A program made the translations under genes and the position numbers. This document shows, piece by piece, positions 23,269 to 35,154 of a stretch of DNA of 64,000 nt. This DNA comes from Ampelocalamus luodianensis (Eukaryota > Streptophyta > Magnoliopsida > Poales > Poaceae), in assembly GCA_036346255.1 (NCBI GenBank), contig CM070638.1:35340394-35404393 (forward strand). The letters run 5' to 3'. Within the stretch, counting starts at the first letter, position 1; each line of letters begins with the position of its first letter. The notes below the pieces were generated by a model that saw only the letters and a list, made by a program, of their open reading frames with translations, had not been told where the DNA came from and did not search any database.

Positions 23269-24789
23269 GGAAAAAGTCCATATTACACTCCTGAACTTTG
23301 CGGAGAGTCCAAAATACCCCCTGAACTCTACAACCCTTTGGTTTACACCCTCGAACTCCCAATACCATCTCACCTGACCCCCTCGAGCCAAAACCAGCTA
23401 TTTTTGGCCTACGTGGTGCCATGCTGGAGCGGTTTCGCCTTTGGCTCCCCTACGCTGCCCTGACTCGCCAGCCCACGCCTCTGGCCTCCATGGAGCTCCT
23501 CCTCCGGCTCCCATGGCGCCCACGGCGCGCTGTCGCTCGGCCCATCACCCAGTCCGCCGCCGGCCTCTGAGCCCCTGGTCTCCCTCTGCCGCGCCCTCGC
23601 TCTCAACTTGGCCCAGTGCCGCGCCCGACGGCCCCTGCTCCCTCTGCTTCTCTCCCGCATGCAGCTCGCGCTGCCTTCTCTCGGCTATAAGAATCTCCGG
23701 CGCATGCCCTTGCTTCTTCCCTCCCCCACCATTCCTCTTCACCTCCATCGAGCCAGAGTCGAAGCCCCGTTTTCGGCCGTGCCTCCTTCCGCCTCGCCGC
23801 TGCTCTGCCGCTTCGGTGAGTCGCTACCCCGGCTGACCCCATCAAGAGGTGCCCCAAGGCCTGAGAAAGCCCTCTCCCACCTCCATTGGTCCTCCCCGCT
23901 GCCAAAGACTTCCACCGCCGCCACCTCTTCTCCTCCGCCTCCGGCCACCGTCGCCCCACCGATTCGGCCACCCTAGACTACCCCGACCCCACCACCGGCC
24001 TCCTCACCCCAGGGAATAGCAAATGCGCGCTCCGCCCTCCTCCCCACGCCACTCCACCGTCGGTGCCACACATGGCCCGAGCGCCCGCGCCCCCACCTCG
24101 CCGCCGTTCGGCCGCTCCAGTGAGCCGCTGCCCCGGCTGACCCCGTCATGAGGTGTCCCAAGGCCCGAGGAAGCCCTCCCCATCTCCATTGGTCCTCCCC
24201 GTCGCCAAGGACTTCCACTGCCACCACCTCTTCTCCTCCGCCTCCGGCCACCGCCGCCCCGCCGATTCGGCCACCCCCAGACTCCCCCGACCCCACCACC
24301 GGCCTCCTCACCCTCGGGCACAGCTCATGCGCGTGCCGCCCTCCTCCCCGCACCACTCCACCGCTGGCACCGCACATGGCCCGAGCGACCACGCCGCCTT
24401 TTCGCCCCGTGCCGCTGCTCCACAGCGCCGCCGTTCCCGTCGCCAGTGCCCTTGAGGCCGATACCCTCTAGGCGTGTCGCCCCTACCCTTGCCAGCGCCG
24501 CCGCGCCTCCCTCCGTCGGCAGCGAGCCCGAGCCGTGCGCGTTCATGGCCTCCCCTACCTGGCCCCTTTGAATTCCCCCCCCTCCTTTGACTGCCAAGTG
24601 GGCCCGACTATGACACATCAGCTAATCATATACACGTGGACGCCACGTCATCCAAAACCAGGGTGGTTTAGGGCGAGGGGGTGATTTGCTCTGGTTTCAA
24701 TAGTTCAGGGGTGTAAAATGAACGGTTTGTAGTTGAAAGTGTTTTTTGGACTCTCCGCAAAGTTCAAGGGTGTAATATGGACTTTTTCC
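23269..24789. mobile_element. Pack-MULE-like non-autonomous Mutator element
   Basis: 1521 bp with terminal inverted repeats beginning GGAAAAAGTCCATATTACAC. The outer 46 bp match at 44 positions and weaker similarity continues inward for about 100 bp. A perfect 9-bp TSD flanks it. The interior (about 23430-24600) is very GC-rich and codon-biased like grass coding exons, with long frames on both strands rich in Pro/Ala/Ser/Arg; none matches a family I recognise. No transposase is present. GC-rich gene fragments between MULE TIRs are the definition of a Pack-MULE, but the parental gene is not identified. Confidence 0.82.
23817..24425. repeat. Tandem duplication (about 304 bp) inside the Pack-MULE
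   Basis: Unit 1 (23817-24120) and unit 2 (24121-about 24425) share CCCCGGCTGACCCC, CTCCATTGGTCCTCCCC, CCTCTTCTCCTCCGCCTCCG and CACATGGCCCGAGCG at constant offset, at roughly 85-90% by eye. Confidence 0.8.
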
Positions 24790-24798
24790 TTTATTATA
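24790..24798. repeat. Pack-MULE target-site duplication, right
   Basis: TTTATTATA, perfect copy of 23260-23268. Confidence 0.88.
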
Positions 24799-25359
24799 CT
24801 ATGGACCAACTCTCCCTCCAGAGAATTCAGACAATTATATTTTGGTTCTTGAATTAACTAATAAACCATTCCTACTTTGGTAATCTTAGAGTTTATATAT
24901 TTGACATAACAAGAAAAACTTGAACATTGGATGTTATCGAGGATGTTTCTTGGTTGCAATAACTTAGTTGTGACTTGAGATGATACGTCAATAACGCAGA
25001 TGTGGGACAGCATGTTAGTAAGACTGATGTGGCCTTAATAGACTACGCCACGAGCGCCATCTTGGTCGGCAGTCGGCACTGTATAACAACAGCTTATGTC
25101 CACCAATAATCATACCCCACTCACCTAAAAGAAATGGACAGTGCAACAACCAACCAATTAAACTACATCAATATATATATGAGTAAGAATTTTAAAGTTC
25201 GGCTTTCTTCTGCATTGCTTGATAAAATACCATGGAGTTTTATGTGTTCTTTTTGTTGGTAGTTGCCTCAAAACATGTTGACATACACGAGTTTTATACT
25301 TGAGCCGTTTGGTTGAATATGTTCGACCATTTGTGGTTGTTTGGATGAAGCTGCTTTTT
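24799..25359. other. AT-rich unassigned sequence
   Basis: No coding motif or element terminus recognised between the Pack-MULE and the LINE. Confidence 0.4.
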
Positions 25360-28066
25360 GCCACACTAACTAGGCATGTTTGAATTTTGTGGCCGCCATT
25401 TAGTTGAGAGATTGGCACATCTTTTAAGAGAAGAAGAAATTAAGTGGTATCAAATATCCAAAGCGAAGTTTCTTTTAGAGGGTGATAGGAATACTCGTTA
25501 TTATCATTTAATTGCGAATGGTAAGCATAGAAGACAAAAGATTTTTCAGCTCGATCAAGAGGAAGGAATAATTCGAGGTGATGTACAGTTAAAAAAGTAT
25601 ATCACCAATTATTATAAAGGCTTGTTTGGACCGCCCGAAGTTAACTATTTATCTATGGTTGATTCTTTTTTGAATGATATACCTCAAGTTTCGGATGCGG
25701 AAAATAGTCTTCTTATAGAACCTTTCACTGAAAAGGAGGTGAAAGAAGCAATCTTTCAAATGGAGCATAATAAAGCGCCGGGGCCAGATGGATTCCCAGC
25801 AGAGTTTTATCAGGTGTTTTGGGAAGTCGTTAAAAAAGATATGATGACCATGTTCCATGATTTTCATAAATGTTCATTGCCTCTGTTTAGCTTGAATTTT
25901 GAGATCACTACACTGATCCCTAAAAAAACAGATGGTACACAAATTCAGCAGTATAGACCTATATGTCTTTTAAATGTAAGTTTTAAATTTTTTACTAAAG
26001 TGGTTACTAATAGACTTATGGGTGTAGCTTAGAAGATTGTTAGACCATCTCAGTCGGCTTTCATGCATGTGAGATTTATTCTTGATGGAGTTGTTATCCT
26101 TCATGAAACCATCCATGAGTTATATAAAAAGAATTTGGATGCAATAGTTTTCAAGATTGATTTTGAGAAAGCTTATGACAAAGTTAAATGGCCATTTCTT
26201 CTTCAAACGTTGAGAATGAAAGGTTTTTCTTCTAAGTGGTGCTCTTGGGTGGAAAGTTTGGTTAAGGGAGGGAGTGTTGGAATAAAAGTCAATGATGACC
26301 TTGGTTCTTTTTTCCAAACTCAGAAGGGTCTTAGGCAAGGTGACCCTATGTCCCCTATTTTTTTTAACCTTGTAGCGGACATGCTGGCCATATTCATTTC
26401 AAGAGCTAAAGAAGTAGGTCTTTTAACAGGAGTAGTTCCTCACTTAATTGATGATGGGTTATCCATTTTACAGTATGATGATGATACGATCCTCTTTTTG
26501 AATAATGATTTAGAGCAAGCAAAAAATCTCAAACTTATCCTATGTGTCTTTGAACAATTATCTGGTTTAAAAATTAATTTCCATAAGAGTGATATTTTTT
26601 GTTTTGGTTCTGCCAAAGATGTTGAATCTCAGTATACACAGCTTTCTGGATGTGAAGTGGGGACTTTTACTTTTAGGTACTTAGGAATCCCAATTCATTT
26701 TAAAAAATTAAGGAATCATGATTGGAAAGGGGTTGAGGATAGAGTTGAGAGAAAGCTTAGTACTTGGAAAGGAAAAAATATGTCTGTGGGTGGACGGTTA
26801 GTGCTTATTAATTCGGTACTCAGCAGTCTGCTAATGTATATGTTTTGTTTTTTTAAGGTTCCTAGAGAGGTTATCAGAAGGCTAGACTTTTATCGCTCTA
26901 GATTTTACTAGCAGAGTGACTGTCACAAACGTAAATATAGGCTTGTAAAATGGAGTCTAGTTTGTTCGCCCAAAGAGCATGACGGTCTAGGAGTTCAGAA
27001 CTTGGATACAAAAAATAAAAGCTTGCTCGGGAAATGGTTGTTTAAGCTGCTTAATGAAGGAGTTTGGCAATCTTTGCTGACTAGGAAATATATGGAGGAC
27101 AAGAGTCTGTCGCAGGTGGTTAATAAACCTGGGACTTCCCATTTTTGGTCAGGCCTTATGAAAATTAAAGATCAATTTCTTCGTTTTGGTTCATTCCAGA
27201 TTAAAAAATGGAATGCAAACTAGGTTTTGGGAAGATATTTGGTTAGGTGATTCTCCACTGAAAGGACAATATCCAATTCTTTATAATGTAGTAAGGAGAA
27301 ATGACGATGCAGTGGCAAATATTATGAGCTCAACTCCTTTAAATATTTCCTTTCGCAGACCTATTACGAACTTCTTTTCGGGAATTAAAATTCCTTTAAA
27401 AGTGAAGATATTCCTATGGTATCTCAAGAGAGGGTAATATTAACTAAAGATAATCTGCTTAAAAAAATTAGAGGGGAAGTAAACAATGTTGTTTCTGCAT
27501 TAAAGAGGAAACAATTTAACATCTTTTTATTGACTGCCCTTTTGCACGTCTTGCATGGTGGGTTGTTCAATGTGTGTTTAATCTTTCTCCTCCTATGAGT
27601 ATAGCACACATGTTTGGAAATTGGTTAGTCGGTATTCCAAAAAAATTAAAGTCACATCTCCTAGTGGGAGCTAGTGCCTTATGTTGGTCTATTTGGTTAT
27701 GTCGGAATGATATTGTTTTTGACAAAAAGTGTGACGCTAATCCCTTGTAGGCTATCTTTTTGAGTGGGCATTGGTTGAGTGTTTGGGCAAACTTGCAAAA
27801 ATCTGCTCAGAAGGAGTCCATGTTGGCTGGGAGTCTAAGGTTGGAGGTGGCGACAAAGCAAATCCTCAATATGCATGGGTGGCGGCTTAGCCACAGGATT
27901 TGCAACGATTGAATTTAATCTCCATTAGTATTTTGGTTGTAAGGCTCCAAGTCGCTTGTAACACATTTGGTTATTTTGGTACTCTTGTTCTTGTAATAAA
28001 TTAGGTTGTGTGCATCCTTGATGCAGAGGTCGGGAGAGATTCTCTCTTCCATTATCTAAAAATTTA
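25360..28066 (+). mobile_element. 5'-truncated L1-type LINE (ORF2 relic)
   Basis: Carries the RT-containing part of a plant L1 ORF2 followed by the decayed C-terminal region and a short A-rich end (about 28055-28066). The endonuclease domain and ORF1 are absent. The 3' part (26960-27900) has frame-broken versions of the same blocks as the LINE at 1136-2548 (LGKWLFKLL; KTRFWED(I)WLGD; IPLKVKIFLW), but the two copies differ clearly, so they are separate insertions of related families. I could not find a target duplication. Confidence 0.85.
25376..26911 (+). pseudogene. LINE ORF2 reverse transcriptase, decayed
   Basis: Two long frames, 25376-26032 and 26063-26911, are separated by one stop (26030-26032) in the same coding path. 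RT landmarks in order: KWYQISKAKFLLEGDRNT, NKAPGPDGFPAEFYQ (motif 0/1), FKIDFEKAYDKVKW (motif with the first catalytic Asp), QKGLRQGDPMSP, then LQYDDDTILF at about 26465-26495, where the usual plant L1 motif is YADD; here the second residue is Asp. C-terminal FRYLGIPIH and LSTWKGKNMSVGGRL follow. RT copies LINE RNA at the nicked target. The product ends at 26911. Confidence 0.88.
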
Positions 28067-28078
28067 GTTCTTTGCTAG

Positions 28079-28388
28079 TGTTCTCGCGTGTGCTACACTA
28101 TTTTAGCGCCTACCGTGCTTGTCGTGCAAAGAAGACATTACCACCTCTAGCGACAGCACTATTACGAAACCTAACTGTATGGGAAAAAGATTAAACCGTG
28201 CTTGGAAGGCTTTCACTCCTTTTGGACTATAAATATGAGGACCCCCATGTACAAGTGACATACAGATGAATAAAGATACTAGCTCTCCTTTATACACTTA
28301 TGTTCATTGTGTCTCTTGGTGTCCATGTGATTGTTCTGGTGTGATTGATCGACCCTAATATCATGACGACTACTGCTATTTCTCAACA
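28079..28388 (+). repeat. 5' LTR of a second copia element
   Basis: About 310 bp, starting TGTTCTCGCGTG and ending CTCAACA, with TATAAATA at 28229-28236. It is followed directly by the same PBS-like sequence as the copia element at 45505 (ATTATCAGCACGA here, GTTATCAGCACGA there). I found no matching 3' LTR, so the element is incomplete. Confidence 0.65.
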
Positions 28389-28402
28389 CATTATCAGCAC
28401 GA
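28389..28402 (+). promoter_or_regulatory. Copia primer-binding site
   Basis: CATTATCAGCACGA directly after the LTR. The shared core TTATCAGCACGA or ATTATCAGCACGA is at the same place in the element at 45505. I do not assign the tRNA. Confidence 0.6.
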
Positions 28403-29300
28403 TGACTCTCAAATCGGGTATGTCGTTCTATACATTGGCAACTATATGGATTCGTTTTCTCAATTCTAATCACAGGTTGATTTGTGATTCTATACTTGTG
28501 ATTTCTCGATTCGTTTTCATATGACAGGAAAGAGCAAAAAAACCTGTCGCCATCGTAGCACCACGCCACCATCTCAGCCAAAGTGTCGCCGCCGCCGGCC
28601 CCGTAGGTCACCATCGCCGCCAAGTCGCGCCCGTTGCACGTCGCCCTTCCTCACTGCACCACCGCGCCACCGCGCTGCGCTACACCGCCACGCCCGAATG
28701 TGCCACCGTGTGCTGCCTCAGTTGTCGCCTCCGCATCGAGCGCTGCCTCCACGATGCGTTTCGCTGGCCACCGGTGCCGCTCCCATCAAGCACCACATTG
28801 TGCGCCCCCCCTCCCCCTACACGTTTGCGTCTGTCCACGTGCGCCCCGCTGGCCGCCAATGCTGTGTCGCGCCAAGCTCCGCTAGCTACCCCACCGCGTG
28901 CCTGTGCGTAGCCGTCGTTGCGCTGCTCCGCACCCACGCTAGCTACCACTAACAAATGGACAAGGGAAACCCTAAGTGCCCCATGTAGTTGGGTGCAGCT
29001 AGGCCATAGTGGGCCAACAAAAGAAAAAAGCCGAGCTCATTTTTTCTCGGAAAAGAAAAAGGAAAAATGGGAAAACCCAGCAATTTTGCAAGAAGGCCTT
29101 CACAGTTCTGAACTCGGCAATTTTGCAAAAAGGCCCTCACAGTTCTGCAAATTATGAGGATATTTTCGCAGATAAGGAATTTTTGCAAAAAAAAACCCTA
29201 AAGTTTTGGGAAATTACGATAGATTTCAGATTTTTATATATTCTTGCAGAATAACCCCTCGAGAATCTGATTTTTGCAATACATTAATATGCTTCATGGT
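28389..29300 (+). other. Copia leader, GC-rich then A/T-rich
   Basis: 28520-28950 is GC-rich (repeated CCGCC/CACCG) with overlapping Pro/Arg/Ala-rich frames; 29030-29280 repeats AATTTTGCA(A)AAAGGCC(T/C)TCACAGTTCTG units. The element at 45505 has the same layout (GC-rich 46250-47080, then ATTTTGCAGAAAGG-type sequence 47250-47480), so this is a conserved untranslated leader rather than a gene. Confidence 0.6.
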
Positions 29301-32300
29301 TATCATGTATTTTAGACCCCCCGTTTATGGTTATTTTCTTTAATATTATTTATTTTTATACAATAACCTTAAATAATCCTAGAAACATAGTTTTTAGGCA
29401 TATGAGCTTCCATAATTATGTGAAACCTTAGACCTAGTACACATTGGAAGTATCATATTTTTATTTGTTTTTTCTCTGGTGTTGTGTGTTTGGGAAATCA
29501 TTTTATTGGGTTTAGTAATTCTCAAAATTGTTCCCATATCTTAAAAAAAATATTAGAAAAATCCCAAAAATACTTGGAAAATTCTAGGAAATGTATAAAA
29601 TTATCTACTAGATAGATAAAATTAATCTTTACTAATTTGCACTTGTTTCATGCATTTAAAATATTTTACCACCTGTAAACATATAAAATTACATAAATTA
29701 TGTGGGATAAATTAGACATCACTAAATGGAATTTGCTTGCCATGGATGGTAGCTACTATATCACCTTGGTTTATCTCCATGTCATACCATTGTCGAGCCT
29801 CCCGCTGGCACACCTGAGCCTGCTGCCGTTGAAAAGGCAAGGGCTTTGCAGTTTATGATATATTGCCTCTACTCTACCATTAAGAATGACGACTTGGTGA
29901 CTAAGTGTGATCTGTTGGCTCTATGGTTTCTCTACAAGAATACTTGTAAAGTACAATAGTGCTCCTATAGACACATGTACCTAGGACTAGAAGTCTATAA
30001 AAAGCAATGATAAGCCTATGGCATGTTCTATGGAGACCTATAGAAATCTCCTAGTTATCCATTAACTTTCTAAAGATGTCGCTTTCCTGCATGAGTCGCA
30101 TCAGTACAGCTCCTATCGAGCTTGGCCCTGCTCATGAAGAGTATCCCTTATCTTTTGCTTTAGGCTGAAACCTTATGGGTTAGATTGTTTCTTCCCAGAT
30201 GCCATAAATAAAATAATGGTCTAAGTTGTTCTATTAAAGCTTTATCTCTGTTGAATAGTTGATTAAATCTGCTTAATACAACATATTTCCAGTAGCATAC
30301 CTTACATGTAGTAAACTAATCTTGCATGGAATAAATTTGTAAACCATATACTTGAAAATTGAAAATACGTTGCCATCCTTACTAACAAAATATTGTACAT
30401 GTGCTTTTGGTATCTAATAAGCCTCAATTCACTAGCTTGTAGTGCACGAATGCCCAAAGGGCAAAAGGGAAACTATTTTTCTCAGTGGCACCGGACCAAG
30501 CCTAGTCATATGTTGATCTCTGATGGATCACTTTGGTTAGAAAATACCATATTCCTCAAACAAGTACAGAATAACTTCAGTCCCAAGACTTGGAGTTTGT
30601 GTAGCTCTATCCTCCACCACACTGATTTCTTAATTGAGGAACTTTGTAAGCAGACTGTTACAGAGTATATATTGGTTTCACGCCAACAGATTGTACTCCT
30701 GTTGAAGTATGATTGAAAATATTCACTAAAACTCCGAGTTGACTTCAAGCAAATGCCTAATTCACACGCTATCACTACGGATTTTATAGTTGGCGTGAAA
30801 AGGGGGAGGAAATTGGGCATGTGTGGGATATTGGAATCTAAGAGGTATAGAAAAATGTTCAAAACAAGAGTCATGGTAGGCACAATGGCATATCCTAGGT
30901 TAAAGCCAGAAGCAAATTAGCCTAAAGCAATAAATTAATCTAGTTTTTTGGGAGGTAATTGAAGTAAATTGCATGATTATTGTCCTTATCCAATTGATAT
31001 AGAAAATGACATTTACGCCATTGTCGATACTTATGCTGTTGGAAACCACTGTCATTGCTGCCCACGAAGGGTAATTGATTTGTGTCTTCAGCAATATGTT
31101 AACCGCCAGCATGCAGGAATGCACACGGCAAATCGATGGCCGCTTGGCGCAATCGCACATATGCCATATTGGCTATGCACCGAAGCGTGCCATACTCATC
31201 GGAAATAACACATGCATATATTGGTAAGTACGGTCTGCAACTGCATCACCACCAGAAGCCATATCACTTGCTTGAAGCAAATATAACTCCTGAAATAAAC
31301 TGTAATGACCTATTGGATTTTGTTAATCCTGGATAATCTAAATTTGGCCATGTTAATTCTGGAATTACAAATTAAAATCAGGTATACAGTTTATCACCCT
31401 TAATTAAATTTGGTGTTCTGTTGAACAATAAATATTATCATCGAATAATTGTACTAATTGGGTGATTCAACTAAGATTTGAAGTCCAAAAGAAAATCTAG
31501 TATTTTCGTACAGATTAACTATGGTAAAAATATTTTATGTTCTAGCATTATATTTATATTCCTAAAGAGCATCCTGTAGTTTTATGCTATTAGAATACAC
31601 TTCTTATGACCATAAGAAAATATGTTGTGTAATTATAAACTTGAAGTTTAATGATCCAAATTATCTAAAAAATGGTATGAGTAATTAGATCAAACCTTGG
31701 GCAAATAATAAAGAAGCTAGTCTATAGAATAAGTCTGCCAACTCACGGACCCCCGTATGGGACCTTCGTCGCAGATTAATAACCAACGAGATGTTGGAAT
31801 ATCCTATATAATATTAGGTTCATGCAGTTTTCTTGCCATTGCACTAATAAAAGTCTAGCTCACTGCATATAATCTTCAAACCCCTCATTGAAATAAATGT
31901 GTGTTTGAGGAATCAAATATTTTCCACATGTTATCACCACTATACCATACACCTTTGGGCCACCACCAGTTGTTGGAGATCATATTAGATTTGAAATTCA
32001 ATCAATCATGTGCCCATGATAGAGGAATTTTGTGGTATGCTATAATAAAGATCGAATCTCGGCATTAGGGGGATAAATGCCCAAAAGTTCAAATGTTGTC
32101 GTATTTTCCAAAAGGAAAATATCTTTAGTACGAAGATACACGCACTAGTCAAGCTAAACTTAAGGTTTAGTTTATACTCCTGTGTGCCAGAAGCGGGGAG
32201 CCTATGAGATACTTTCCAATTATAAAGGAGTTACCATAGTGTTTTCTTGCAGTAAATATGTCGCTATGTGTGGAATACCTCGGGTTGAATAGTATATCCA

Positions 32301-34119
32301 CCTCTGCGAAATTGACTTATTGGTTCTTGATCTAAAATATGTGAGGACGCCTACGGGTCTAAGATCTAATGACAGTAGTCAAAACAATTATTAATCACTT
32401 CTTTAACTATCTTGAGGAGAACTCGCCTTGAAGGTGAAATACCTCATGAAGATGAAAGCCCCATCAATTTGATGAGCACATATTACAATGCTGGAAATAC
32501 AGACTGACTAAGAATCCTTTGTTTGGGAAATGATAAAGATCTGGTTAACACTGAGATACCCTTAATTTGAAGGATATGGAAGAAATGTTGTTGGCAAGCA
32601 CTTAGCCTCTACAATTGCTAAAGTTTCTCTTGTGAGAACACGGATCTGGAACCAAAGTCCATGGTCGAGCGCTTGAAGCGTTCATATCGGGTCACATAAT
32701 GAAAGCATATGAGGCTGAACCATAATTGCTAAATAATAGTCTTGGAACCTATGTAATTTAGACTTGATGGGTCATTATGAATATAATGAAGTGGTGAAAT
32801 CTATGGTTCAAAGGTCCCTGTATAGACTGTTACTCTCCTATTATGAATGATATAATGTTTTTTCATATAATAATTCTGGCAAATGGGATGAACAAATAAA
32901 TTAAAATTTGCAGTAAATGGATTTTGAAAATCCTTGATGAGATCCTTGGATGACTCAAAATTCCTAGTAAGAAACGAAACAAAATCACAATATATATATA
33001 TAAAAAACTCATACCTAATAGTCTCTTACCTGTAGTAAAAGCATCTCCCGGAAGGAAAATTACTTTACCAGTCAATCTCTTAATCACACCAATGATCATA
33101 TGATCCCTAGAAGTGGACAATAACCCATCAAGACTCGAAAGAACGTAATGAGGAACATAAAGACCAGAAGTGTGCCACATAAGCACTTATATAGTGCATC
33201 TTCCACAAGAAGTTAGTGGAATGGTGGTTTCCTCTAGTACCATGAAGGTATGACACACATTGGTGATATTGGCAATTAATTCCCTAAATGCCAAAACTAA
33301 GACTAGATATATTTTACTCTAGAGTGGTACAATTATACTTTATAGTTCTGCAGAACAAACTAATCGTTATAACTTTAACAACCCAGAGATAGTTACAAAA
33401 TATTAAGACCCTGAAAGGTTTTCATAAATCATATCCAGAAGGCTTACAACTTTGCAACTAGTATTACGTCATATCCTCTACAAGGATAATCTACTTGTGT
33501 TGCATAATTAAATAGTGGTATTTTATAAGTTAAACATATTACTCCCGAATACTGATTATCCTAAACCTCCAGATAAGTAATAGGATATTTTTATGTAAGA
33601 CTCTGCATCATGATAATCCAAGAGATTTGAACACGATTCTTGCCTATGTTCATTTTTTAAAAATGTATGAAAGACATTGAGCAACAAGACTTGACTTGAG
33701 ATTTTGAAAATCTTAGTCAAGCCTAGAAGGTGTTGATACGATGATTACTTGATTAAATTCACCTATCCTAGATCTTTATCATGAATTAATCCATTTTTTC
33801 CCAAATTTTTGGAACTTAACCTAACCCACAGAAAATTCAAACTCATTCAATAACCTATCCTAGGTTTGAATTTTAAATTAAGCAAATTAAACTTGAACAG
33901 TGAGGTTTAAAATTTTATATGAGTACTAGACCTTCCCAGGAACCTCTCTGATTAATTTCAGAAGTTTATGATTTTATTTGCTATTTTTAGTAGCCCGGTC
34001 AAAGTTGAGGTTTGGTTCTAAAATCTCAGTCAACGGTTGGACTCAACCCTAACCGAACAGCCGCACCGGACTCAAGTTTGACCCAAGCCACACGTCCCGA
34101 TCGAATCCATCTATATTAG
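29301..34119. other. Decayed AT-rich interior, mostly unassignable
   Basis: A weak copia gag-like stretch (EPAAVEKARALQFM ... LVTKCDLLALW) is seen at about 29810-29925. Beyond that I recognise no domains; short ORFs on both strands look random. The interval probably combines decayed copia interior with fragments of other elements; sequence at 33750-34080 has the style of a gypsy LTR (TTGACTC-type repeats) but no ends were found. A minus-strand frame at 33030-33186 is noted separately. Confidence 0.4.
33030..33186 (-). other. Possible exon of unknown gene
   Basis: A minus-strand frame with protein-like composition (LYVPHYVLSSL, STSRDHMIIGVIKRLTGK, IFLPGDAFTTG) ends exactly at a strong donor-like GTAAGAG (33029-33023). 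I do not recognise the family and no neighbouring exons were found. Confidence 0.25.
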
Positions 34120-34640
34120 AAGGATATAGTGATTCAAATTGGATCTATGATGCAGATGAGATCATAGCTACAAGTGGGTATGTGTTTACCTTTGCAGGTT
34201 CTGCAGTTTCATGGAGGTTGTGTAAACAGACCATATTGACGAGGTCAACCATAGAGCAAAACTTGTAACACTAGACACAGCTACTATTGAGGCTGAATAG
34301 CTTAGAGAGCTTTTGTTAGACTTACAACTGGTTGAGAAACCAATACTGGCAATCCTAATATACTGTGATAATCAAACAGTGTTGATTAAGGTTACAAGTA
34401 CTAAGGATAACATGAAGTCCTCCGCACATGTGAGGCGAGGCTTAAATCGTCGTAAAACCGTGGAACTCCGAGTGATTATCGTGAACTATATACGTCATCG
34501 AGAAAAATCTGGTAGACCCTTTCACAAAGGGGCTAGCACGGAAGGCAATTTTTGTTGCGTCTATGGATATGGGAATGAGGCCCATTGGAGTTACAACTCA
34601 ACAGTAAACCATACCTTCTTGATCGGAGATCCCATGACTT
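34120..34640 (+). pseudogene. Copia RNase H domain, decayed
   Basis: Frame-broken but clear: YSDSNWI-type start (TATAGTGATTCAAATTGGAT at 34126), ATSGYVFTFAGSAVSWR, CKQTILTRSTIEA, then 34313-34642 with LLLDLQLVEKPI, YCDNQTVLIKV and KDNMKSSAHV, ending in the ADPFTKGLS-like region (GRPFHKGAS). This is the pol C-terminus of a Ty1/copia element; RNase H removes the RNA strand during cDNA synthesis. Upstream pol is missing: the homology starts abruptly near 34120 next to unrelated sequence. Confidence 0.8.
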
Positions 34641-35139
34641 AGGTAATGGGAAAAACAAGTTGATGTTTGAACAAGAGAGTACATTTTAATAATAAATGTA
34701 CCCATGTCCTAATAGACAAAGTACGCTCAATCAGTATGGAAGAGGATGGCTTAAAGCCTTAATGTATTCTAGTGTTCAATGAGGGAAAAGGTATTAGCCT
34801 CAGATTCCTAGAATGAATACACCTACTTGAGCTTAACTGAGGTCACAGTTCATGAGAATAGGGGCATTCTCTAGAAAGCTCATGAGCAGATAAGGAAGCA
34901 TGACCAAATAAAGCTCTGATTAAGCTTGGTTCTTTGACAGCCTAGTATTAGTTGAGATTTCAAATGAAATCTAATCACGAAAGACTGTGAATTCAAGGCA
35001 TAGTCCATTCATCGATTGTGGGAAGATGAATCTTGTTATTCTAAGTGCAAGTTCAACACTGACAGACTTACACCGAAAGATGGTATATCAACAACTTTTC
35101 AGCACAATAGTTTTTATCTTCCTTTTTGCCGCTTGCCTA

Positions 35140-35154
35140 GGAATTGGTGGGGGA
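35140..35154 (+). promoter_or_regulatory. Polypurine tract of the copia fragment
   Basis: ATTGGTGGGGGAT immediately before TGTTAGAATTGGG; the GGTGGGGGATTGTTAGA junction is typical of plant copia 3' ends. Confidence 0.7.

Noticed and set aside
30393..31336. Several 60-125-codon ORFs on both strands
   Set aside because: No recognisable motifs, no codon bias and no conserved neighbours; consistent with chance in decayed sequence.
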